Assembly: GCA_002319925.1 (NCBI GenBank)
Contig: DCFP01000023.1
Coordinates: forward strand, 18,413-37,305
Reading direction: 5' to 3'
Length of the DNA stretch: 18,893 nt
Source: Holophagaceae bacterium UBA1801
GTDB lineage: Bacteria; Acidobacteriota; Holophagae; Holophagales; Holophagaceae
The notes below the pieces were generated by a model. It was not told the origin of the DNA and did no database searches. It saw nothing but the letters and a program-made list of their open reading frames with translations. How positions within the stretch are numbered: position 1 is the stretch's first letter; the number at the start of each line of letters is the position of its first letter. Below are positions 13,514 to 18,893 of this stretch, piece after piece. Made by a program: the position numbers and the translations under genes.

Positions 13514-14503
13514 ATGTCCACCGAACATCTCTCAGCTCGCATCCGTCTTCGCGTGGCGATCATCTCGATCGTCGCGGGAATCCTCATCCTGGGGGTGAAG
13601 TACTACGCCTATCTGGTGAGCGGTTCCACGGCCCTCAAGTCCGACGCCATCGAGAGCGTGGTGAACATCGTGGCGGCCTTCTTCGCGCTGGGCGCCGTGC
13701 TCTTCGCCGAAAAGCCCGCGGACAAAGAGCACCCGTACGGACACGGAAAGATCGAACATTTTTCCGCGGCGTTCGAGGGAGGTCTCATCTCCCTGGCTGC
13801 GGTGCTCATCTTCTGGACCGCCATTGACGCCCTCTGGCATGGCGTGGAGTTGAAGAATCTGGGCCGAGGACTCGTCATCAATCTCTTCTCGGGCTGCTTG
13901 AACGGGTTGCTGGGACTTTATCTGATCCGGATGGGACGGCGGCAGCGATCCCGCGCCATCGAGGCGGACGGCCACCACGTGCTTTCGGATTTCTGGACCA
14001 CCTGCGGCATCGCCGTGGGCCTCCTGCTGGTGAAGCTCACGAACCTCCAGTGGCTCGATCCCCTCATGGCCATGGCCGTCGCGATCCTGCTTGCCAGGAC
14101 CGGTTTCAAGCTCGTGCGGAGTTCCGGCCAGGCGCTGCTGGACATGGAAGATCCGGACGTCCTGCGGCAGCTCGTGGACGTCATCAATCGCACCAAGCCC
14201 ACCGATATCATCACCGTGCACGAACTCCGCACCATGCGCAGCGGGCGCTATACCCACGTGGACATCCACATGGTGATTCCCGAGTTCTATGAGACCGGGC
14301 ATTCCCACGACCTGGCCGAGGACTTCGGGAAAAGCGTCATCTACGACGCGGGTCTGGAAGGGGAACTGCATACCCACATCGATCCCTGCCAGCGCGCCTG
14401 GTGCTCCCAGTGCAAGGTGGAACCCTGCCCCATCCGCAGGGAGCCGCAGTCCAGGGAAGTGGGGCTGACGCTGGAAGCCGCGACGAGTGCGGGTCCCATC
14501 TGA
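13514..14503 (+). CDS. Cation diffusion facilitator (CDF) family metal transporter
   Basis: 329 residues, inner-membrane exporter of divalent metal using the proton gradient. The membrane half shows 'GILILGVKYYAYLVSGSTAL' (TM1), 'LKSDAIESVVNIVAAFFALG' (TM2), the loop 'HPYGHGKIEHFSA', then three or four more helices, with 'ADGHHVLSDFWTT' (HxxxD) in TM5. The cytosolic C-terminal domain (about 205-290) includes 'LLDMEDPDVLRQLVDVI' and 'HVDIHMVIP'. It ends in a cysteine-rich tail, C292-x4-C297-x2-C300-x4-C305, which is not part of the basic CDF fold and may bind metal as a sensor. TM2 has E-x-x-x-N where YiiP has D-x-x-x-D, so the metal may not be zinc; Fe, Mn or Co are possible. Start ATG 13514 lacks a good Shine-Dalgarno motif. 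Confidence 0.9.
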   Translation: MSTEHLSARIRLRVAIISIVAGILILGVKYYAYLVSGSTALKSDAIESVVNIVAAFFALGAVLFAEKPADKEHPYGHGKIEHFSAAFEGGLISLAAVLIFWTAIDALWHGVELKNLGRGLVINLFSGCLNGLLGLYLIRMGRRQRSRAIEADGHHVLSDFWTTCGIAVGLLLVKLTNLQWLDPLMAMAVAILLARTGFKLVRSSGQALLDMEDPDVLRQLVDVINRTKPTDIITVHELRTMRSGRYTHVDIHMVIPEFYETGHSHDLAEDFGKSVIYDAGLEGELHTHIDPCQRAWCSQCKVEPCPIRREPQSREVGLTLEAATSAGPI

Positions 14504-14593
14504 GTTCCGGAAAAGGCATTCCCGGGAATTGCGCAGGATTCTGACAGCGGGCCAACCCTGAGCGGACTTATCTTGGTGTCCGGAGGATGCAGC

Positions 14594-15271
14594 ATGGATA
14601 TGACCGCCAGCCACGTGAAGGAAATCGCCCAGGGGCTGGGCGCTGATCTCTGCGGCATTGCCAGCGTGGACCGTTTCAGCGGAGCTCCCGCAGGAGCGCA
14701 TCCGCGGGACACGCTGCCTGAGTGCCGTTCCGTGATCGTCGTGGCAAAGCGGTTCCTCAATGGGACCACCCGTTGCGACTCCACCATTCCCTACACCATC
14801 GTGCGCAATCTGCTCTCCGGGATCATGGACCGGTTGACCTTCGATCTGTCGTACGAGCTGGAACGCCTTGGATTCACGGGTGTTCCCACCGGTGCCATCG
14901 GGCCTACGAACGCGGATCCATTGACGGGCCGTTTCATGGGGCTGATTTCTCTGAAGCACGCCGCGGAGCTGGCAGGGCTCGGCCGGATCGGCAAGAACAC
15001 GCTGCTGGTGAACGATCGCTTCGGCAACATGATCTGGCTGGGCGCGGTGATCACCGACGCCCCCCTGGAACCGGATCCGCTGGCGGTCTACGAGGCCTGC
15101 CACGAAGGGTGCGAAGCCTGCATCAACGCCTGCCCGGTGAAAGCTCTGGGTGATTCAAAGATGAACCAGATCGCCTGCTGGCAGCACGCCTTCGGCGCCC
15201 ACTTGGGCGGTGAGTGGCGCATCAAATGCCACCAGTGCCGCACGGTCTGCCCCAACAGCCGCGGACTGTGA
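14594..15271 (+). CDS. Short QueG-like 4Fe-4S protein
   Basis: 225 residues from the ATG at 14594, chosen because GGAGGA lies six bases before it. It resembles epoxyqueuosine reductase (QueG) and the C-terminal part of reductive dehalogenases: 'AAELAGLGRIGKNTLLVNDRFGNMIWLGAVITDAPLEPD', followed by two ferredoxin-type cluster motifs, C-x3-C-x2-C-x3-CP in 'CHEGCEACINACP' and CxxC-x3-CP in 'CHQCRTVCP', with one more cysteine ('IACW') between them. It would carry two [4Fe-4S] clusters. True QueG proteins are about 350-380 residues; this one ends just after the second cluster and lacks the C-terminal region, so tRNA queuosine function should not be taken as given. It converges on the GNAT gene, with only five bases between the two stops. 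Confidence 0.82.
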   Translation: MDMTASHVKEIAQGLGADLCGIASVDRFSGAPAGAHPRDTLPECRSVIVVAKRFLNGTTRCDSTIPYTIVRNLLSGIMDRLTFDLSYELERLGFTGVPTGAIGPTNADPLTGRFMGLISLKHAAELAGLGRIGKNTLLVNDRFGNMIWLGAVITDAPLEPDPLAVYEACHEGCEACINACPVKALGDSKMNQIACWQHAFGAHLGGEWRIKCHQCRTVCPNSRGL

Positions 15272-15276
15272 GGGCC

Positions 15277-16140
15277 TCAGGGAATCTCGAATTCCATTTC
15301 GTACTGAGTGGTGAAGGGGACGAACCCTGCCTTCTCCAGCACCCGCGCCAGTGCGCGATCCGCTGAATCGACGTTGTTGGCGCGGACAGGTTTCTTGCCT
15401 GACTCTACGTTCCGCAGTGCGTGCTCGAGCAGTGCTGTGCCAATGCCCCGGTAGCGATGGGAGCGCTTCACCACGAGGGTCATGATCCAGCGCAGGGTCG
15501 GGTAGTAGGCCACGAGCCCCACGCAGGCGGAACCTTCGAAAGCGCCGTAGAGCCTTACCCCATCGGAGATCGCACGAATCGCATCGAAGGTGTTCTCCCA
15601 GCTGGGCTGCCAATCCAAGTGCGCGGCGAACTCATCCAGGCGATCCCGTTCGATGGAACGGATCTCCGAAGATCCAGGTGCAACGGGGGTTCGATCGGCT
15701 TTCAGTTCATAGCAGACAAAGGGGCGTGTGATGCGGAATCCCGTCTTCTCGTAGGCCTTCACCGCCGGAGCATTCTCCTGGAGCACCTCCAGCAGGAAGC
15801 GGCTCACGCCACGGCCATGGAGGGCTGGCAGCGCGAAATCGAAAAGCCTCCCGGCCAACCGCTGGCCACGGAATTCCTTGATGATGCCCGTGGCGGCGTC
15901 GAAGGCGGCCGCTTGGCCTTTCCACGCGCCCAACCCTACGAGCGTGAGGCCCACCAGACGGCCTTCGGAGAAGACTCCGGGGCTGACCGAGAGCTCCACG
16001 CCGTTCTTGATGGCCCGGTTGCGCAGCACGGCTTCGGTCATGTAGCTCATGTCCAGCGCATAGTCCGCGAAGGACGCTTCCATGGCGCGATGGATTTCGT
16101 GGAAGGGAACCTGGTCCAGGAATCGAAGCTCGCATCCCAT
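15277..16140 (-). CDS. Tandem GNAT-family N-acetyltransferase
   Basis: 287 residues holding two GNAT folds. The first (about 1-145) has 'GIIKEFRGQRLAGRLFDFAL' as its acetyl-CoA loop and ends 'ENAPAVKAYEKTGFRITRPF'. The second (about 155-287) has 'HRYRGIGTALLEHAL' (the classical Q/RxxGxG/A motif) and 'VLEKAGFVPFTTQYEM'. The second loop fits the consensus best, so this half is the likelier catalytic one; the first, with RGQRLAG, is also plausible. The acceptor substrate cannot be read. It lies 26 bases downstream of the GntR regulator on the same strand and is probably transcribed with it. Confidence 0.85.
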   Translation of the reverse strand: MGCELRFLDQVPFHEIHRAMEASFADYALDMSYMTEAVLRNRAIKNGVELSVSPGVFSEGRLVGLTLVGLGAWKGQAAAFDAATGIIKEFRGQRLAGRLFDFALPALHGRGVSRFLLEVLQENAPAVKAYEKTGFRITRPFVCYELKADRTPVAPGSSEIRSIERDRLDEFAAHLDWQPSWENTFDAIRAISDGVRLYGAFEGSACVGLVAYYPTLRWIMTLVVKRSHRYRGIGTALLEHALRNVESGKKPVRANNVDSADRALARVLEKAGFVPFTTQYEMEFEIP

Positions 16141-16166
16141 TGAACTTCACGACCCTTTCAAAGCCG

Positions 16167-16889
16167 TCAGGAGATCCATTTCCTCAGCTCGGCTTCCGCA
16201 AAGGTGAGGTGTTCGAGCATGGCTTCGGAAGCGGCCTTGGCTTTGCCCGCCTTGATGGCTTCGTAGATTCTCACGTGCTGATCGATGATCTTCTGGACGT
16301 TGGCCGGACTATCGAGCAGCAGCCGGCGGCGAGCCGTGGAGATGGACCTGGCGAAGTCCTCGGAAACCGTGCGGAACAATTTAATGAGGAGCGTGTTGTG
16401 AGTGGCCTCCGCCACGGCGTAGTGGAAGGAGGTATCGAAGGCCACGCCCTTCTCCGAATCCTGGAGGTTGATGACCTTCCGCATTTTCTTGAGCAGGTCC
16501 CCGATTTGCGCCACCTCTTCCTGGCTGGCGCGCTCGGCGGCCAGGGACGCAGCCGAGGTTTCGAAGATGCGGCGCACCTCGAACATGTCCAGGAGAGAAC
16601 TGCGTTCCACAGCCAGGAACATGGCCAGGGGGCGGATGATGTCGTCGGTGTTGGTATCTCGCACGAAGGTGCCGTCCCCGGGGCGGATCTCGATGAAGCC
16701 AAGCATCTCCAGGGTGCGGATGGCTTCCCGCACGGACACCCGGCTCACCTGAAGCCGCTCGGACAGCTCCCGCTCAGACAGGAGCTTGTCGCCGGGCTTC
16801 AGCTCGCCGCCTGTGATGAGCTGCTTGATCTGCTCCACGATCTCCTCGTAGAGCCGCTTCGTTTTCACTGGCGTGAATTCAATGCCCAC
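16167..16889 (-). CDS. GntR-family regulator, FadR/FCD subfamily (LldR-like)
   Basis: 240 residues from a GTG at 16889. The winged helix (about 8-78) shows 'LYEEIVEQIKQLITGGELKPGDKLLSERELSERLQVSRVSVREAIRTLEMLGFIEIRPG', in pieces the standard GntR pattern with the recognition helix 'VSRVSVREAIRTLE'. The C-terminal FCD ligand domain (about 95-230) carries the metal-site residues of the LldR/FadR type: 'RRIFETSAASLAAERA', 'FDTSFHYAVAEATHN' (D and H) and 'IDQHVRIYEAI' (H). FCD regulators of this type bind small organic acids; LldR/LctR binds lactate. It is divergent from the lactate permease with a TGGT-N3-ACCA operator between them, so lactate-responsive repression is the best guess. No strong Shine-Dalgarno. 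Confidence 0.88.
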   Translation of the reverse strand: MGIEFTPVKTKRLYEEIVEQIKQLITGGELKPGDKLLSERELSERLQVSRVSVREAIRTLEMLGFIEIRPGDGTFVRDTNTDDIIRPLAMFLAVERSSLLDMFEVRRIFETSAASLAAERASQEEVAQIGDLLKKMRKVINLQDSEKGVAFDTSFHYAVAEATHNTLLIKLFRTVSEDFARSISTARRRLLLDSPANVQKIIDQHVRIYEAIKAGKAKAASEAMLEHLTFAEAELRKWIS

Positions 16890-17004
16890 CTGCTCACCAT
16901 CCGGTTGGCTTCGATCCTATCAGATGGGGTCGCCGTTACCCCTCCCGCAGCGCCCCCGCTGCCGCTCCGGTGGATTCGATCCATAGTGATGGTGAGTTTA
17001 GTAA

Positions 17005-17217
17005 TTATTCAATAGCTGACACGATCACCTGAATCTCGACGAGGCGGCCTGTTCCGGAGGATGCCGCTCTGCTCTTGGGGCTATTGATGAACTTCGGTGA
17101 CAAGAATCCAGTATCTTCGGGCCTTTTCGGATATCCATGGACATGAACACGATCTGCAAAACCATCGTTCCGATCCAGCAATTTGGAACCCATTGGCTTA
17201 ACTCTTGTTTTTTCCAT
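17005..17217 (-). pseudogene. Possible relic of a RidA-like gene
   Basis: A 70-codon frame starting 'MEKTRVKPMGSKLLDRND' and ending 'GRLVEIQVIVSAIE'. The end resembles the last strand of Rid proteins (ridA in this window ends 'GARIEIEMIARG'), and 'ADRVHVHGYPKRPED' could align with the middle of the fold. The N-terminal half of a Rid protein is missing and the codons look degraded. The frame is short enough that chance remains quite possible. Confidence 0.2.
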
Positions 17218-17261
17218 ATTTGTTTTTCGGAAGTGTTAATGAAAAAAATATTAAAAAATTC

Positions 17262-17290
17262 TTGTTGTTTTTCGAAAAAAATGGTCTAAA
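17262..17290 (+). promoter_or_regulatory. Predicted promoter of the lactate permease gene
   Basis: TTGTTG (17262-17267) and TCTAAA (17285-17290) are separated by the ideal 17 bases within an AT-rich stretch. Matches to consensus are only 3/6 and 4/6, so it is a modest sigma-70-type candidate. Predicted start of transcription is near 17297, directly at the operator. Confidence 0.4.
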
Positions 17291-17297
17291 CATCTAG

Positions 17298-17308
17298 TGG
17301 TCCTACCA
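17298..17308. promoter_or_regulatory. FadR/LldR-type operator
   Basis: TGGTCCTACCA is a perfect TGGT-N3-ACCA palindrome, the consensus recognised by the FadR/LldR subfamily of GntR regulators. A gene for such a regulator is divergent from this site. Further half-sites ATGGT (17281-17285) and ACCAT (17313-17317) flank it. It lies 80 bases before the permease ATG, on the predicted start point, so binding would repress. Confidence 0.7.
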
Positions 17309-17387
17309 TCATACCATTGCAAAAATCCCTGATTTACTTCAACGTTCCTTACGTCCATCAACCCATTCCCTGAACTCGGGAGGTTCC

Positions 17388-18893
17388 ATGAACTGGACCC
17401 AGGTATATTCGCCCGTACTTGGAAACGTCTTTCTGTCAGCCCTCGTGGCCGCGCTGCCCGTCATCGTCCTGCTGGGTCTGCTGGCCTTCTGGCACGTGAA
17501 GGCCCATCTCTCGGCCCTTTGCGGCCTGGCCACGGCGGCGGGCGTCGCGGTGCTCGTCTACCGGATGCCGGCCTCCCTCACGGGCATGGCCGCTCTCAAC
17601 GGCGCGCTGTACGGGCTTCTGCCCATCGGCTGGATCGTGCTCAACGCGATCTTCATCTACGACATCACGGTGAAATCAGGTGATTTCGAGGTGGTCAAAC
17701 ACTCGATCGCGGGCTTGGCTTCGGACCAGCGTATCCAGGCGCTGCTGATCGCCTTCAGCTTCGGCGCCTTCATCGAAGGCGCCGCGGGCTTCGGCACGCC
17801 CGTGGCCATTTCCGCGGCCATGCTCATCGGCCTGGGCTTCCGGCCCCTGCAAGCCGCCGTGCTGGCCCTCATCGGCAACACCGCCCCGGTGGCCTATGGC
17901 GCCCTGGGTGCGCCCTTCATCGCCCTGGCGGGCGTCACCGGCCTGCCCATCGAGCACCTGAGCGCCGCGGCAGGCCGCATCCTGCCGCTGTTCTCGCTGA
18001 TCGTGCCCTTCTGGATCATCTGGACCATGGTCGGCCGCAAGGCGATGCTCGAGATCTGGCCGGCCTGCCTCACCGCCGGCGCCTCCTTCGCCGCCTGCCA
18101 GTTCCTGGTGAGCAACTTCCATGGTCCTTGGCTGGTGGACATCATCGGCGCCATCGTGTCCATGGTCGCCACCATCACCCTGCTCAAGTTCTGGAAGCCC
18201 AAGACCACCTGGCGCTACAAAGGCGAAACGGAAGCTCCCCGTGAAGCCACGCCGGTCCACAGCCGCGGCCGCGTCGCCAAGGCCTGGATGCCCTGGGTCC
18301 TGCTCTCCCTCTTCGTGTTTGCCTGGGGCACCCCGCAGGTGAAGAACGCCCTCAACGGCGGCACCAAGGATCACCCCAACGCGCTCTACGGCATCGCCAA
18401 GATCGATGTGCCTGTGCCTCTGCTGGACAAGGCCGTGATCAAGATCCCTCCCGTCGTGGCCAAGCCCTCTCCCGAAGGCGCGATCTTCACCTTCAATTGG
18501 CTCTCCGCCACCGGCACCAGCCTCCTGCTGGCGGGCATCGTGAGCGGCCTGCTCCTGGGCTTCGGCCCCTTGCAGCTCATCAAGGTCTTCGGCAACACCA
18601 TCAAGCGCGTGAAGATCTCGCTACTGACCATCATGGCCATGCTGGCCCTGGGCTACACCACCAAGACCGCGGGACTCGATGCCACCATGGGCCTGGCCTT
18701 CGCCAGCATGGGCGCCCTGTTCCCCTTCTTCTCCGCCATGCTGGGCTGGCTGGGCGTCGCGCTCACCGGCAGCGACACCTCCTCCAACGTGCTCTTCGGC
18801 GGTCTGCAGAAGATCACCGCGCAGCAGCTGGGGCTCAATCCGATCCTCACCTCCGCGGCCAATACCACTGGCGGCGTCATGGGCAAGATGATC
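17388..18893 (+). CDS. lldP: L-lactate permease (LldP/LctP family), 3' end outside window
   Basis: The ATG at 17388 is preceded by GGGAGG (17378-17383). 502 codons are visible and the frame is still open at the window edge; the family is about 550 residues, so roughly the last tenth is missing. It is an inner-membrane proton-coupled importer of lactate (and often glycolate). The sequence is hydrophobic almost throughout, with twelve or so membrane segments. Family signatures include 'QALLIAFSFGAFIEGAAGFG', 'PVAISAAMLIGLGF', 'ALIGNTAPVAYGALGAP', 'LTGSDTSSNVLFGGLQ' and 'SAANTTGGVMGKMI'. A hydrophilic stretch at about residues 265-300 and a lysine-rich extramembrane loop around 325-365 break the pattern. 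Its divergent GntR regulator and operator suggest induction by lactate. Confidence 0.95.
   Translation, partial: MNWTQVYSPVLGNVFLSALVAALPVIVLLGLLAFWHVKAHLSALCGLATAAGVAVLVYRMPASLTGMAALNGALYGLLPIGWIVLNAIFIYDITVKSGDFEVVKHSIAGLASDQRIQALLIAFSFGAFIEGAAGFGTPVAISAAMLIGLGFRPLQAAVLALIGNTAPVAYGALGAPFIALAGVTGLPIEHLSAAAGRILPLFSLIVPFWIIWTMVGRKAMLEIWPACLTAGASFAACQFLVSNFHGPWLVDIIGAIVSMVATITLLKFWKPKTTWRYKGETEAPREATPVHSRGRVAKAWMPWVLLSLFVFAWGTPQVKNALNGGTKDHPNALYGIAKIDVPVPLLDKAVIKIPPVVAKPSPEGAIFTFNWLSATGTSLLLAGIVSGLLLGFGPLQLIKVFGNTIKRVKISLLTIMAMLALGYTTKTAGLDATMGLAFASMGALFPFFSAMLGWLGVALTGSDTSSNVLFGGLQKITAQQLGLNPILTSAANTTGGVMGKMI

Larger units (their letters stand above)
16890..17387. other. 498-base divergent region between GntR regulator and lactate permease
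   Basis: The part next to the regulator is GC-rich and contains a short inverted repeat, GGGGT-N7-ACCCC (16926-16942). The middle (17005-17217) may hold an eroded reading frame on the minus strand. From about 17218 to 17340 it turns strongly AT-rich, with A/T runs and two copies of GTTTTTCG, and holds the permease promoter and operator. Confidence 0.6.

Noticed and set aside
13532..15103. Long minus-strand frame of 523 codons opposite the CDF and QueG-like genes
   Set aside because: Shadow of two well-supported genes; it crosses their intergenic region without a break only because stops are rare in this frame of GC-rich DNA.

Overview
This is an 18.9 kb stretch of ordinary, gene-dense, GC-rich bacterial chromosome with one AT-rich island at about 17.2-17.3 kb. 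No rRNA, tRNA, transposase, phage gene or CRISPR array is visible. The gene set ([FeFe]-hydrogenase maturation, lactate permease, aspartase, short ferredoxin-type and CheY-type proteins) points to an anaerobic or facultative Gram-negative that can use lactate. Holophagae (Acidobacteriota, Geothrix-like) would fit, but that is inference from gene content, not from a marker gene.

Layout. 1-1064: the C-terminal part of a fold-type-II PLP enzyme, then ridA, which deals with reactive imines released by PLP enzymes. ridA is bracketed by two unusual inverted-repeat elements. 1221-2836: a small orphan membrane protein and an XdhC-type molybdenum-cofactor protein. 2874-4350 (minus): a small exported protein and an RpiR-type regulator. 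4512-5915 (plus): aspartase, divergent from the RpiR regulator. 5938-6651 (minus): a hybrid histidine kinase remnant without its N-terminal half. 6884-8308 (minus): a HEAT-repeat protein. 8456-12447 (plus): the main functional block, HAD hydrolase - hydF - Crp/Fnr regulator - ATC-hydrolase-like protein - hydE, a partial [FeFe]-hydrogenase maturation cluster without hydG or a hydrogenase in view. 12621-15271 (plus): CheY-like regulator, NTF2-like protein, CDF metal transporter and a short QueG-like iron-sulfur protein. 15277-16889 (minus): tandem-GNAT protein and a FadR/LldR-type GntR regulator. 17388-end (plus): lactate permease, cut by the window edge.

How the parts work together. HydE and HydF both serve H-cluster assembly, and the Crp-type regulator between them probably controls the cluster. 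The GntR regulator and the lactate permease are divergent across a 498-base gap. That gap holds a perfect TGGT-N3-ACCA operator at the predicted start point of permease transcription, which is a classical lactate-response arrangement. The RpiR/aspartase pair has a similar divergent layout with a palindrome over the regulator's own leader.

The most interesting points are: (1) two non-homologous intergenic hairpin elements around ridA that share one architecture, with arms differing by exactly one 9-base tandem unit; (2) an ATC-hydrolase-family gene inside the hydF-hydE cluster, a possible accessory factor in cysteine or thiazolidine chemistry; and (3) the readable operator logic upstream of the permease. 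I did not find a clearly new multi-gene defence or mobile system here.
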